DNA of 64,000 bases from an uncultured Elusimicrobia bacterium. GTDB taxonomy: Bacteria > Elusimicrobiota > Elusimicrobia > UBA1565 > UBA9628. How positions within the stretch are numbered: the first letter of the stretch is position 1; each line of letters starts with the position of its first letter. The notes beneath the pieces were generated by a model. That model saw only the letters and a list, made by a program, of their open reading frames with translations. It was not told the DNA's origin and made no database searches. The stretch is from positions 1-64,000 of the forward strand of contig CAIKVT010000029.1 in NCBI GenBank assembly GCA_903830945.1. Reading direction: 5' to 3'. Below, one piece after another: positions 27,017 through 36,601 of this stretch. The translations under genes were made by a program, and so were the position numbers.

Positions 27017-27880
27017 CTACGCCCCAGCGGCCCGCGCCAGGCTCTTCAGCGCCCGCAGCGGCGAGTTGGTCGCCGCTGCGCGGAAAGCCCTCAGGAAATA
27101 CGCACGCGCGGCCTGCCGCCTGCCCAGCTGCAGGGCCTGCATCCCCTGCACGTAGCAGTAACGCGCCAGCACCTTCGGCCTTTGGGCGTAGAGCGCGGCA
27201 TGCTTGCGCAGGACAAGCTCTCTGCCCGCGAACAGATTCTCCAGCGAGCGGGAGACATTGCCGCCGTGCTCATAGCGGGTCATCAGCGGTTCGTCCACAA
27301 AATCCACATCATAGCGCTCCAGCAGCCTGATACAAAAGTCCCAGTCCTCGCTAGCCCACATGGCTTCGTCAAACAAGGTTTTTTCGTCCAGGCATTCCCG
27401 TTTGATCAGCGCGGAGCTGGCCGCGCCGCAGAAATGGTTCTGCTCCAGAAGCTGGTCCAACGGCCGTCCGCGCAGAGGCGGCAGCGTCGCGGCCGTGCGG
27501 ACGCCGAAACCGTCGTCGACGAACAGGCGACAGTAGACCATCCCGAGGTTTTGGCCCCCGGCGGAAAAGACTTCCAGCTGGCGGCGCAGTTTGGAGGGCT
27601 GCCAGGTGTCGTCGCTGTCCAGAAGAGCAATGTAGCGGCCGTTGGCCGCCCTTATCCCCGCGTTGCGCCCTCCCGATTGATTGACCCTTTCGGCCAGGCG
27701 GATGTACCGGACTTTCCCGATGAAGTGACCGTTGATAATCTCGGGCGTATCGTCGGTAGAAGCAGCGTCCACCACGATAATTTCACGATCCGCGAAGTCC
27801 TGGGCCAGGACGCTATCCACAGCGCGGGCGATGAATCGGCCGTGGTTATAGGTATTGATGACAACGCTAACCTGCGGCAT
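27017..27880 (-). CDS. Glycosyltransferase family 2
   Basis: The 287-residue GT2 protein has VVINTYNHGRF, a DAASTDDTPEII motif, NAGIRAANGRYIALLDSDD (DxD-containing loop) and the acceptor-region WASEDWDFCIRLL (ED). It should transfer a sugar from a nucleotide donor at the cytoplasmic face. The start codon shares its first base pair of codons with the upstream methyltransferase stop (TGATG), indicating coupling. Confidence 0.93.
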   Translation of the reverse strand: MPQVSVVINTYNHGRFIARAVDSVLAQDFADREIIVVDAASTDDTPEIINGHFIGKVRYIRLAERVNQSGGRNAGIRAANGRYIALLDSDDTWQPSKLRRQLEVFSAGGQNLGMVYCRLFVDDGFGVRTAATLPPLRGRPLDQLLEQNHFCGAASSALIKRECLDEKTLFDEAMWASEDWDFCIRLLERYDVDFVDEPLMTRYEHGGNVSRSLENLFAGRELVLRKHAALYAQRPKVLARYCYVQGMQALQLGRRQAARAYFLRAFRAAATNSPLRALKSLARAAGA

Positions 27881-28575
27881 CAGTCAGCCTCCGCGGCGAA
27901 AAGCTTGTGGGCGCATACAAAAAAACTATACATCGTGTCCGGTCCATCGTCCCATTGGAGCGGCTGGCATTTCAGCTCGCGCAGGCCCCGCTTAATAACC
28001 TCGGGAGTAGGCACCCATTTATGAGCGTCACCCACGAACGGAGAGCCGGGCTGCCACATGCCGCAGTCGGGATGCGGCAGATACAGGAAGATGATCCCGT
28101 TCGGCTTCAGCTTCCGCACCCACATCGCCAACGCGTCCCGCCACTGCTCGATGTGCTCCAGACAGTGAGAACTGAAAACAAAATCCAGCGAACCGTCCGC
28201 GAAGGCATCGATGCTCGCACCTGCGCCCGGGCCCCGGACTGCGTCGAGGGGGATGGCCCCGGCCAACGGACAAAAACCCGCGCCGATATCCACGCCGCGT
28301 CCGCAGCACACTTTCTGCGCCTCTCGAAAAATAAAAGGACTAGCGCCGCCTACGGTGATATAGTCTGGATAAACCTTGCCTTTATAGCGCCAGCCGCCCG
28401 GAACCCGCTGAAGCTCGGGGTGACCGTCCAGGCGGCGATAGGCGCGGAACAGGTCCGGCGCATACGACAGTTCCTCGAGCGGCTGAAGCTGGCCTCGCTG
28501 CCACCAGCGCCAAAGCCGTTGCAGCGGTCTCTGGATCGGAGCAGGCAATCGTTTAGCGGCTTCTCTTAAGTTCAT
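27880..28575 (-). CDS. SAM-dependent methyltransferase, short-type
   Basis: The 231-residue product has a methyltransferase core: GVDIGAGFCPLAGAIPLD (motif I), FVFSSHCLEHIEQWRDAL and a PDCGMW strand. It lacks a long accessory domain. A sugar methyltransferase role is likely from location, but not proven. It overlaps the GT2 gene and follows the FkbM gene by 34 nt. Confidence 0.85.
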   Translation of the reverse strand: MNLREAAKRLPAPIQRPLQRLWRWWQRGQLQPLEELSYAPDLFRAYRRLDGHPELQRVPGGWRYKGKVYPDYITVGGASPFIFREAQKVCCGRGVDIGAGFCPLAGAIPLDAVRGPGAGASIDAFADGSLDFVFSSHCLEHIEQWRDALAMWVRKLKPNGIIFLYLPHPDCGMWQPGSPFVGDAHKWVPTPEVIKRGLRELKCQPLQWDDGPDTMYSFFVCAHKLFAAEAD

Positions 28576-28609
28576 GTTGGAGAAACAGATAAGACTCTAT
28601 TGTCCGGCA

Positions 28610-29404
28610 TCAGTCTGCCTCCGCCTTGAGAATATAGGCCGAAGACTGCGCGAAGTCCGCCCGCCTCAGTATCCGGGACAAAGATGTCTTTTCAAATCTA
28701 TCCGTCATGATGCAGTGATAGAAAGAGAGAGCATCGAAAAGGCTTTCCACCACAGATGCTCTGCGGGACGCCTCGCAATACCCTGGATGGATGGACAGAT
28801 ACAGCACGGGTTTTCTCTTCTTGAGGAACTCCGACATGGCGGGGATAAGAGCGAACTCCCCGCCTTCGATATCCATCTTGATGAAACCGGGGCTGAAAGC
28901 GCCGAACATTTTCTCAAAAGACGCCCAGCTCACGCAGGGCACGAGCAGCTTTCCCTTGGCGGCATCCTTATTGAGCAGGCTGGTCATGCTGTCGCCCAAA
29001 GCAGAGCCGAAGCTGGCCATTTCGGTGAAACCGTCGCTGTCGCTCAAAGCGCAGCTGAAGACCGTGCAGTTCCCGGCTCCGTTGCGCCGCAGATTGAACA
29101 GCAGGTATTCCAGCGCCGTCGTGTCCGGCTCGAAACAGAACATGCGACGGCATCTCGAGGCCGCGTAAACGGCGGTGGGGCCTATCCAGGAGCCGATATC
29201 CGCGTAATCTTCTTGCGGGTTCAAGAAGGTCGACAGCACTTTGTAGGTCTGCGGCTCCCAACCGCCGTCTTCGACCCAACGCCAGAAACCCATATGTGCC
29301 GTGTCGCATTTGTAGCGGCGCCCTTCAATGGTCACCGGAAAATAGCCGAGGGCGCGATAGAACGCCCTTCGGACATCTCCGGGGTTCAGTTCTGTTATGC
29401 GCAT
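28610..29404 (-). CDS. FkbM-family methyltransferase
   Basis: The 264-residue product carries the FkbM signatures: YADIGSWIGPTAVYAA, FCFEPDTTALEYLLFNL and FIKMDIEGGEFALIP. The family O-methylates sugars or polyketides. It lies between the flippase and a second methyltransferase, so capping or decorating of the repeat unit is the likely role. Confidence 0.92.
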   Translation of the reverse strand: MRITELNPGDVRRAFYRALGYFPVTIEGRRYKCDTAHMGFWRWVEDGGWEPQTYKVLSTFLNPQEDYADIGSWIGPTAVYAASRCRRMFCFEPDTTALEYLLFNLRRNGAGNCTVFSCALSDSDGFTEMASFGSALGDSMTSLLNKDAAKGKLLVPCVSWASFEKMFGAFSPGFIKMDIEGGEFALIPAMSEFLKKRKPVLYLSIHPGYCEASRRASVVESLFDALSFYHCIMTDRFEKTSLSRILRRADFAQSSAYILKAEAD

Positions 29405-29423
29405 GCCGAATATGAGGCGCTGA

Positions 29424-30989
29424 TCACGCGCCGCCCAGCGCGAACCGCTGCTTGAACAAGGCGACCTTCTCCATGATGAAATCCGTCTCCTCGCGGGTGA
29501 ACACGCGCGTCTTCCAGATCCAAACGCCGTATACCGCGCCGAAAACAGCGCCCTGCCAAGCCAGCAGGCCCAGCGCCGCGCGCCTGCTCTGCGGCGTCAA
29601 GAAAGCCAGCGCGGCTGCGCCGGCTCCGGCGCAGAGCGCGGAACTCAGCAACCCCGCAGCGAAGAAAGGCAGGACCGACCGCAGATAGTCGCGGACGTGC
29701 AATCCCAGAGCGCGCTGCGCGCCGACCTGCGTCACCAACGCTTGCAGCAGCAGCCCCAGCGCGGTCCCCCAGCCGGCACCCGCCAAGCCGAAACGGCGAA
29801 TGAGCAGGAAATTGGCGGAGAGGTTGACCGCGACGTTCGTCAACGCTCCCCAAGCGATCAACTGCGGCTTATCGATCGCGATGGCCGTGGCGGGGCCTGC
29901 CTCCGATGACATGACGGCCAGCCAGCCCAACGCCAGCGCCAAAGCGATGACCCGCGCCGGGCCGTACCCCGGGCCTACCCAGCCGGTGATGAACGGTCCG
30001 CCGGCCACCGCGATGAAGGCGAACAGCGGCACGGCCAGCGCCGCCAGGAAGCGCATACAGCGCAGATAGGCCGCCCGCAGCCGAAGCCCATCGTTGGCCG
30101 CGGCAACCTCGGTGAGCGCGGGCACCAGCGTGTTCGACGCCAAACCGACCACGCTGACCGCGCACATGACCAGCGCGTTGCCTATCTGGAAGTACGCCAA
30201 GGCGCCCACGCCGACGAAATAGGTCAGGAAGAACCTGTCGGTCTGGGTCGTGACCTTATTAGCAAGGCGGGACACATGCAGGCGGAGGCCGAACAAGGAC
30301 AGCTCTTTGGCCATTTTGATATCGGACCAGACCAGCGACGGCGCCAGCTGCGGCAGCAATCTGAAGGCGAAGACAGTGTACAACGCGCCGATAGACAGCA
30401 GCCCCGCTGAATAGTTCAGTATCAACCCCTTGACTCCGAACCCTTTTTGCAGCACGAAGACCGTGCCCGCGGCGGTCAAAACCGAGACCGTCATATTGAT
30501 CCCGTCGAATATGTCCATACGCTGGAGCCCGTTAATCACCGCGCCGAAGACATTCAACACGGCCGCGGCCGCGAACGCGCACAGGCCCACCATAACGATG
30601 AAGCGCGCGTCATGAATCATCTGAGGCGGTATTTTAAGCAAGGCCAGCGCCGGGTCCACGAAGAGCAGTGCCACCGCGGCCAGCACCGCCGCGAACAAGG
30701 CGTAAAAGAGCAGCCCCCAGCCGATGACGGCATTCAGCTCCGGGAATTGTTTTTTGGCGTTATGCTCAGCCACGAATTTCACTAAGGTCGAATCCATCGA
30801 GAAATCCAGGATCCCGACGTAGCCGATGAACATCCCCACCAACGCATACAGCCCGTACATCTCTTTTCCCAGACGCCCCAGCATGTACGGCGTCAGGAAG
30901 AACGCCAAGCCCGACACCCACGCCATGGACGCGAAGTTGAAAAGAGTATTTTTTACGACTTTATCGGATACGCTGGCCGATACGCTCAA
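29424..30989 (-). CDS. Polysaccharide flippase (Wzx/MATE-like)
   Basis: The 521-residue protein has about 12-14 transmembrane helices and the opening typical of Wzx-like proteins (KNTLFNFASMAWVSGLAFFLTPYMLGRLG). It should move undecaprenyl-linked oligosaccharide across the inner membrane. A TATCAT -10 on the minus strand at 31033-31038 gives a ~38-nt leader, so this may begin a separate transcript from the genes further right. The gene precedes the FkbM methyltransferase by 19 nt. Confidence 0.9.
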   Translation of the reverse strand: MSVSASVSDKVVKNTLFNFASMAWVSGLAFFLTPYMLGRLGKEMYGLYALVGMFIGYVGILDFSMDSTLVKFVAEHNAKKQFPELNAVIGWGLLFYALFAAVLAAVALLFVDPALALLKIPPQMIHDARFIVMVGLCAFAAAAVLNVFGAVINGLQRMDIFDGINMTVSVLTAAGTVFVLQKGFGVKGLILNYSAGLLSIGALYTVFAFRLLPQLAPSLVWSDIKMAKELSLFGLRLHVSRLANKVTTQTDRFFLTYFVGVGALAYFQIGNALVMCAVSVVGLASNTLVPALTEVAAANDGLRLRAAYLRCMRFLAALAVPLFAFIAVAGGPFITGWVGPGYGPARVIALALALGWLAVMSSEAGPATAIAIDKPQLIAWGALTNVAVNLSANFLLIRRFGLAGAGWGTALGLLLQALVTQVGAQRALGLHVRDYLRSVLPFFAAGLLSSALCAGAGAAALAFLTPQSRRAALGLLAWQGAVFGAVYGVWIWKTRVFTREETDFIMEKVALFKQRFALGGA

Positions 30990-31112
30990 TGGGTTCCTCG
31001 CAAGCGGGTTGCCTCAGGGGCCGACGGCATCTATGATACCTGAAAAGCGCCTATTCCAGCCACCTTCCGTAGAACTGGGACATGACGCCCGGTGTGACGC
31101 CTGCGCCGCATC
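30990..31112 (-). promoter_or_regulatory. Promoter interval before the flippase gene
   Basis: On the minus strand GG-TATCAT at 31033-31038 forms a -10 candidate with about 38 nt to the start codon. The rest of the 123 bp shows no other feature. Confidence 0.35.
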
Positions 31113-32507
31113 TCAGCACCGCGGGCCGCTGCGACAATGGACGATGAACCATATCAGCAGGGCCGCGGCTTCGAGCTCGTCGGTGTAGAAGGTGTAGCGC
31201 GGGATGACGGCATTGGTCATGATGATGGCCAATAGATTGCAGGCGGCGGCCAAGGTGACAAAGGCGACGAAGATGTTCAATTCCGTCCCGCGCGCGAACG
31301 GCAGAACGAGCAGGAAGAGGAGCAGCATGGCCTCCAACGCCCCGACCTCGTTGCTGAGCCGGGAGAGCTGCAGCTTGATATAGTCGACCCGGTGGCGCCG
31401 CAGCAACCTCAGGAAGATGTCGCGGCCCGCCGCATTCACCTTAAGCCAGGCCCCGGCGTTGGTGTAATAGCTCGGTCCATGCCCCCAGACCTTGTAAGCC
31501 GTACTCCAATCCTCGCCGTCCACTTTGCCCTCGGCCAGATAGCGATACAGATGCCGCGCCAGGAGGTGCCAAAATATGACTTCGGACCGCCAGTTGAAAG
31601 GGAACCGGGGGTCGGCCGCGCTCGCTAAGTACCTGGCAAGATTGGCGTCGTGCTCATGCCGATACTTCGAGAAGAGCCTACTGCCGTCCATCTCCGCGTA
31701 GACGCGCCGCATCGCTGGATAGTAGCCGGCGTCCTTAAAAAGCGTCAGGTCCTGCGAGTCGGAAAGGTAGAGGACGTCGCGGGCCAGGCACGGCGGCAGG
31801 ATCCGGCTCTTCATGAAAGAACCGTTGAAATACAGGTTGTATCCGCATTCGCCGAGGAACGCGGCGGAGCCGGCCAGCATCATGAAAGCGGCCGGACGGA
31901 GTACCCGCTGGAACGAACCGGTCCTGACCCACTTCCAGAGCAGGAGGAAGCCAAAAGCCGGGACCATGAAGACCATCTGCAACCTGAGAAGCGAGTTCAG
32001 GGTAATCACCGCCGCCAGAGCGATCAGGTGCCGGGTCTCGGAAGAATGCGCCACCTCGGCGGCCAGGGCCGCGGAAACCAGGACAAGGCCGTAGGCCAGG
32101 GCCTCCGTCAGAACGGAATTGCCGATGCGCATCCCGCTGGACAATCCGTATAACGGGGCGATGAGGATGATGAAGCATACGGCGACGAGCCAGCCTCCGA
32201 GTCTGTAGCGCGTGTTGAGCACCGACGTCAAGTAGAGGGCCGCGCCCAAGACGAAGCTGATCTGAAAGATGATCAGGCAGATCTGGTACCTGGGGCCGAA
32301 GACCAGCTGGAAAAGATCGAGGATCAATGGATAAAGGGGAGGCCGGGCGCTCCAATGACAAAGGTAGCCGATCGTATCGTAACCGGTCAGGGTGCCATCT
32401 TTGGCGAGGAAAAAGAGGGAAAATAGAGCGCAGGCCAGCGAGAACGCGATCTGGCCGCCGCCAGGGACTTGGCGCAGGAGCCGCCTCAGGAGCTCAGATG
32501 GCTTCAT
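31113..32507 (-). CDS. GT-C-like membrane protein, first member of a window paralogue family
   Basis: The 464-residue protein has about 11 hydrophobic segments. The N-terminal loop TGYDTIGYLCHWSARPPLYPLILDL carries the family pattern seen also at 57002 and 58440 (acidic residue, then RPPLYP or APLYS). The C-terminal RYTFYTDELEAAALLIW is likewise shared. A sugar transferase using a polyprenyl-phosphate donor is inferred from topology only. It starts 4 nt after the GT4 gene upstream. Confidence 0.75.
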   Translation of the reverse strand: MKPSELLRRLLRQVPGGGQIAFSLACALFSLFFLAKDGTLTGYDTIGYLCHWSARPPLYPLILDLFQLVFGPRYQICLIIFQISFVLGAALYLTSVLNTRYRLGGWLVAVCFIILIAPLYGLSSGMRIGNSVLTEALAYGLVLVSAALAAEVAHSSETRHLIALAAVITLNSLLRLQMVFMVPAFGFLLLWKWVRTGSFQRVLRPAAFMMLAGSAAFLGECGYNLYFNGSFMKSRILPPCLARDVLYLSDSQDLTLFKDAGYYPAMRRVYAEMDGSRLFSKYRHEHDANLARYLASAADPRFPFNWRSEVIFWHLLARHLYRYLAEGKVDGEDWSTAYKVWGHGPSYYTNAGAWLKVNAAGRDIFLRLLRRHRVDYIKLQLSRLSNEVGALEAMLLLFLLVLPFARGTELNIFVAFVTLAAACNLLAIIMTNAVIPRYTFYTDELEAAALLIWFIVHCRSGPRC

Positions 32508-32510
32508 TCT

Positions 32511-33674
32511 CTACGAGGGAAGGATCGCTCCGCGGCCGGCCAGGCACTGCGCGTAAATGCGCTCATGCTCGTCGAGCATGAAAGACTCCGTCAAGAACCT
32601 ACACGCGAAGGCCTTGCCCCCGTCGCCGAGCCTCCGCCGCAATCCCGGGTCATCAGCGAGCCGCTCGATGGCGTCCGCCATCCCGCACGGGTCGGCCGGC
32701 GGGACGAGCAAGCCGGTGGCCTCGGACACCAATTCTGGGATGCCGCCCACATCTGTGCCCAGCACGGGCAGGCCGCAGGCCATGGCTTCGGTGATGGCCA
32801 CGCCCAAGGCTTCCATATGCGAAGGCTGCACGTAAACGTCCGCCGCGGCCAGAAACGGCCGCGAATCCGCCGCGTCGCCGATGATCCGGGCCCGGGCCGA
32901 GGAGAGCTCCTGAGCCAAAATCCGCTCCACCTGCCTCTTGAAGGCCTGGCAGCCCGCGTCGTTGCCGGCGGATCCGACCAGGATCAGGTGGACGTCGCCG
33001 CGTCTGACCGCCAACTGCGCGAAGGCCTGTGCCAATATCTCATGGCCCTTGATGGGGTGGAAGTTCGCCACGCAGACCACGGCGCGCACATCGTCGGCCA
33101 GACCCAGGCTCTGGCGGCCGGCCGCGCGTTCCTCCGGCGTCACCGGATCGAAAAAGCGCTCCTGCGGCACGTTGAACACGATGTCCAACGGCTTGCCCTT
33201 CAGCGCCGGCACTTGCGCCGCCTGGCGTCCCAGGAGCGCCGAGATCACGATCAATCGTTGCAAGGGCCCGCCGTATTTCTCATACAATCCGGGGTGCTCC
33301 CGCGCCCAGTCCACGTAGGAGAAGCTTTGCAGGGTCGCCACCACGGGGATATCCCTGCCGCGCGCGGCGCGGCAGGCGATGAGATCGGCGTCGAAGGACT
33401 GCGCGTGGATGATGTCGGGCGCCAGCCGGCCAACGAGGCGTTCCGCTTGCCTCACGATCCAGCGAGTGCGCAACGGCCCAAAACGTCGCGGCGGCGCGGC
33501 GATACGGTGCACGGGGATGCCGGCGCGGCGCAGTTCCGGCGCGATGCCCGCATCGTCCTCATAATGGGCGAGTTCGACCGCGTGGCCGCGCTTGCGCATC
33601 CCCAAGGCCAGCAGCTTGATGGTGGCGGTGACGCCGCTGATGTCCGGGGAGGAAACCAGATACAGGAGACGCAT
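32511..33674 (-). CDS. Glycosyltransferase family 4
   Basis: The 387-residue GT-B protein has the GT4 donor-site ending YVQPSHMEALGVAITEAMACGLPVLGTDVGGIPELV (E-x7-E motif), and the N-terminal acceptor domain begins MRLLYLVSSPDISGVTATIK. It transfers a sugar from NDP- or GDP-sugar. It lies between the epimerase and a GT-C protein in an apparent operon (1-4 nt gaps). Confidence 0.93.
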   Translation of the reverse strand: MRLLYLVSSPDISGVTATIKLLALGMRKRGHAVELAHYEDDAGIAPELRRAGIPVHRIAAPPRRFGPLRTRWIVRQAERLVGRLAPDIIHAQSFDADLIACRAARGRDIPVVATLQSFSYVDWAREHPGLYEKYGGPLQRLIVISALLGRQAAQVPALKGKPLDIVFNVPQERFFDPVTPEERAAGRQSLGLADDVRAVVCVANFHPIKGHEILAQAFAQLAVRRGDVHLILVGSAGNDAGCQAFKRQVERILAQELSSARARIIGDAADSRPFLAAADVYVQPSHMEALGVAITEAMACGLPVLGTDVGGIPELVSEATGLLVPPADPCGMADAIERLADDPGLRRRLGDGGKAFACRFLTESFMLDEHERIYAQCLAGRGAILPS

Positions 33675-33675
33675 C

Positions 33676-34653
33676 TCACTGAGCGTCCGGCTGGGGCCGC
33701 ATAGAGCCGATGACGCTCTTGAGGATGTCGTCCAAGGTGGCCTTGGGGCGATAGCCGATCAGCCGGCGGGCGCGGGCCAGGTCCGGCACTCGACGCTGCA
33801 TATCCTCGAAGCCGACGGAATAAGCCTTGTCATAAGAGACGAGGACGATCTTGGAGCGCGTTCGCGTGAGGCTCCGAATGCGGCGGGCCAAGCCGAGCAT
33901 GGAGATCTCCTCGTTATTGCCGAGATTGACGACGAGGCCGTGGGATTTCTTACAGCCGATGAGGTCGGCGATGCCCTTCACCACTTCGGTCACCAGCGCG
34001 AAGCAGCGCGTCTGACGGCCGTTGCCGAACACGGTCATGTCGGATCCACGCAGCGCCTGCCCGACGAGGCTGGGGATCACCATGCCGTACTGGCCGGTCT
34101 GACGCGGACCCACGGTGTTGAAAAGCCGGACGATGGTGGTCGGGACGCCTTTCTGGCGCCAGTAAGCGATGGCCAGGAACTCATCGATCGCTTTAGAGCA
34201 CGCATAGGCCCAGCGAGCCTTGTCCGTGGCGCCGAAGACCAGATCGCAGTCCTCGCGGAAAGGCCCGCCGCCGGAGCCCTTGCCGTAGACCTCGGATGTG
34301 GAGGCGATGATCGTACGCCGCTTCTTCTTGGCTGCCGCGGCGAGCACGGTCTCAGTGCCATGGACGTTGGTCTCGATGGTCCGAACGGGGTCATCGACGA
34401 CGATTTGGACGCCCACGACGGCGGCCAGATGGACGACGACGTCAGACCAGTCCACCAGCTCAGCCATCAGACCGACATCAAAAACTGTCCCGATCGTGTA
34501 AGCATAGCCGACCCGGCCCTTAAAAGGCTCGATGTTGTTAATAGAGCCGGTAGAAAGGTCGTCGATGCAGCGCACGCCGTGGCCGCGCCGCAGCAGTTCT
34601 TCCGTCAAATGCGACCCGATGAAACCGGCTCCACCGGTGATTAATATATTTAT
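33676..34653 (-). CDS. NAD-dependent sugar epimerase/dehydratase (extended SDR) with abnormal start codon
   Basis: The Rossmann dinucleotide motif TGGAGFIGSHL, then DLSTG, the VVHLAA motif, Thr-Ser-Glu-Val-Tyr active site region (STSEVYG) and YACSK (YxxxK) are intact. The motif lies 5' of the only ATG/GTG/TTG in frame (TTG 34608). The position where the family has ATG (ATG-AAT-ATA-TTA) reads ATA here (34651-34653), and no Shine-Dalgarno is visible. I annotate from the ATA; translation efficiency is uncertain. It is likely a UDP-glucose/galactose 4-epimerase or dehydratase. Confidence 0.82.
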   Translation of the reverse strand: MNILITGGAGFIGSHLTEELLRRGHGVRCIDDLSTGSINNIEPFKGRVGYAYTIGTVFDVGLMAELVDWSDVVVHLAAVVGVQIVVDDPVRTIETNVHGTETVLAAAAKKKRRTIIASTSEVYGKGSGGGPFREDCDLVFGATDKARWAYACSKAIDEFLAIAYWRQKGVPTTIVRLFNTVGPRQTGQYGMVIPSLVGQALRGSDMTVFGNGRQTRCFALVTEVVKGIADLIGCKKSHGLVVNLGNNEEISMLGLARRIRSLTRTRSKIVLVSYDKAYSVGFEDMQRRVPDLARARRLIGYRPKATLDDILKSVIGSMRPQPDAQ

Positions 34654-34748
34654 GTAATTATTTAATAATAAATTCAGGAATATTACAAATGCCCGTCAAT
34701 CCCGAGCGAAGCCCACTCCTACGGTGTTTTGGTATCATAGCCGTGACC
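34654..34748 (+). promoter_or_regulatory. AT-rich divergent promoter interval between the two glycan arms
   Basis: TG-G-TATCAT (34730-34738) lies 10 nt before ATG 34749; the mRNA would have about a 4-nt leader. The left half is AT-rich (TAAT repeats) and includes the epimerase's missing start. No -35 consensus is seen for the right gene. Confidence 0.5.
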
Positions 34749-36497
34749 ATGATCAAAGACCCTCGACGATGGCCGGCTTGGCTGCAGGTTTCCTTCGTCT
34801 CAGCCGCTTTCCTCTTCTTTGCCCTGGCTCATATCCGGCGTCCTTTTGGCCAGGAAGACCTGCACTGGTTCGGACCCGCCCGCTCTCTCCAGCTCGGAAA
34901 CGCACCGATGACTTTTGATAACCCGGATGTCGTCTGGGTGGATCATCCTCATTTTTACCTGCGCTGCCTCATTGCCGCGTTCAGATTGTTCGGGATCAGC
35001 GAGGCTTCGGCAAGGATGCCGGGGATCCTCTCCGGCGTCATTGCCATCCTTCTGATTTTCATCATCATCAAAGATTCATCCCCGGACCGGGACCGACCGA
35101 CGGCCTGGGCCTTCCTTTTTGCCCTGCAATACGCCCTGACGCCAGCCGTCGCTGTGGGTTCCATCTACGTAGTGAACGACAATACCGTCCTGGTTCCCGC
35201 CATCACCCTGCTCCTCTATGCCTTCACGCGATTCTCGATCAATGCGACCTGGACTTCGGGTGCCGCTCTCGCGTCCATGACGGCCTTGAGTCTTTGGATC
35301 CGAATCTCAACCCCCCTGGCTATCATCCCCCTCCTCGCGCTGCACACCCTGGCCTTCAACAAAAGCGGGAGAAAGCGGCTATGGGGCATCGGCGCACTGG
35401 CCGCCGGAACCGCCCTCTTCGCGCTCTCCTGGGGACTATACTGCAACATCACCGGGACCTCCTTCGCGAAACCCCTCTCCTATACCTTGGGAGCTATCCT
35501 CTTCAGGGCGCGCGATGCCGCCCCTGGCCAAGGCCCAGCATCGCTGCAGTCCCTCATCTACCTGGTCTTATGGCTGGGGCCGTTCTCCGTCTTATTATTC
35601 ACCCTCGCGGCGGCGCGGAGGGCCGCGGAATTCCTGCGGGACAAAAAGCCGCACATGGAGGATCTCTTTGGCGCCGGTGGGATTTTATTGATGGCGGTTT
35701 ATACCGCGGCCGGCCCCATCTTCGGCTTCCCCCGATATCAAAGCCCGGCTTTCCCGCTGATCTCGATCTTCATGGGCATAGCGCTGTGCCGCTGGGAGAA
35801 ACACCCCGAGCACATCCCTTTAGGCGGGATTGCCGGCGTCGCGCTGGCGGCCTTCGCGATCCAGATCGGGACGCTCCAAGACGTCCTTTATCTACTGCGC
35901 TACACGCTGCGGCATGACGCCGCCGGTATAACCGGCATGCGGCCGGCGCTTAACGCTCTGGCGCTCCGGGGGCTGGCGTTCGCGGCGGCCCACGGTCTCC
36001 TGGCGCTTGTTTATCTGCGCTCCTCTTTCAAGGGCAGACTCCTACCGTTCCTGCTCTGCCTGTCTCTCGGATCCAGCCTGGGGACCGGCTGGCTGCAGCG
36101 AAGCGCCCCCTATTATGTGGGCTACGGCTATGGCGGCCGCGGCACGCTGGAAGCGGCGCGCTATATCGCGGCGCAAGTCCCCGCGCACGGCGTGGTCCTG
36201 GCCCCGGATGAGGTGTTGTTTTACACGGGCCGGTACGAATCCCAATATACCTATACGACGCCGCACAGCTTATGGTCCGACAGGGAGGCGCTCAGGAAAA
36301 GACTGTCGGACGAGCATACGATGGCTTTCGCCTACAGCATCATCACGAACACGGTCGGACAGGTGCGCGCTTATCGAAATGATCCCGGATTCGCTCTCAT
36401 CCTGGCTCGGGATTATGAGCCGAAGGATATCGGCAGTTATACGATCTGGATCAGGAAACATCATGAAAGAAGCAGACAGATGCCGCCTTCCCGTTGA
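34749..36497 (+). CDS. GT39/ArnT-like glycosyltransferase membrane protein
   Basis: Start is ATG 34749, just after the -10 box; an ATG at 34689 precedes the box. The product has 582 residues and about 11 helices. Its first periplasmic loop holds the acidic pattern FGQEDLHWFGPAR, followed by NPDVVWVDHPHFYL. Such loops contain the catalytic Asp/Glu in GT39/GT83 enzymes such as ArnT. A polyprenyl-phosphate sugar donor is expected. It is the first gene of the plus-strand arm. Confidence 0.82.
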   Translation: MIKDPRRWPAWLQVSFVSAAFLFFALAHIRRPFGQEDLHWFGPARSLQLGNAPMTFDNPDVVWVDHPHFYLRCLIAAFRLFGISEASARMPGILSGVIAILLIFIIIKDSSPDRDRPTAWAFLFALQYALTPAVAVGSIYVVNDNTVLVPAITLLLYAFTRFSINATWTSGAALASMTALSLWIRISTPLAIIPLLALHTLAFNKSGRKRLWGIGALAAGTALFALSWGLYCNITGTSFAKPLSYTLGAILFRARDAAPGQGPASLQSLIYLVLWLGPFSVLLFTLAAARRAAEFLRDKKPHMEDLFGAGGILLMAVYTAAGPIFGFPRYQSPAFPLISIFMGIALCRWEKHPEHIPLGGIAGVALAAFAIQIGTLQDVLYLLRYTLRHDAAGITGMRPALNALALRGLAFAAAHGLLALVYLRSSFKGRLLPFLLCLSLGSSLGTGWLQRSAPYYVGYGYGGRGTLEAARYIAAQVPAHGVVLAPDEVLFYTGRYESQYTYTTPHSLWSDREALRKRLSDEHTMAFAYSIITNTVGQVRAYRNDPGFALILARDYEPKDIGSYTIWIRKHHERSRQMPPSR

Positions 36498-36601
36498 AAT
36501 CATAGCCACCGGCGAGGCGCACCCCCGATCATCCTATAGCCAAGCGGGAATTACATAGACTGGGACTCGATAATATGCTATCTTTGCATTATCAATCTCC
36601 T

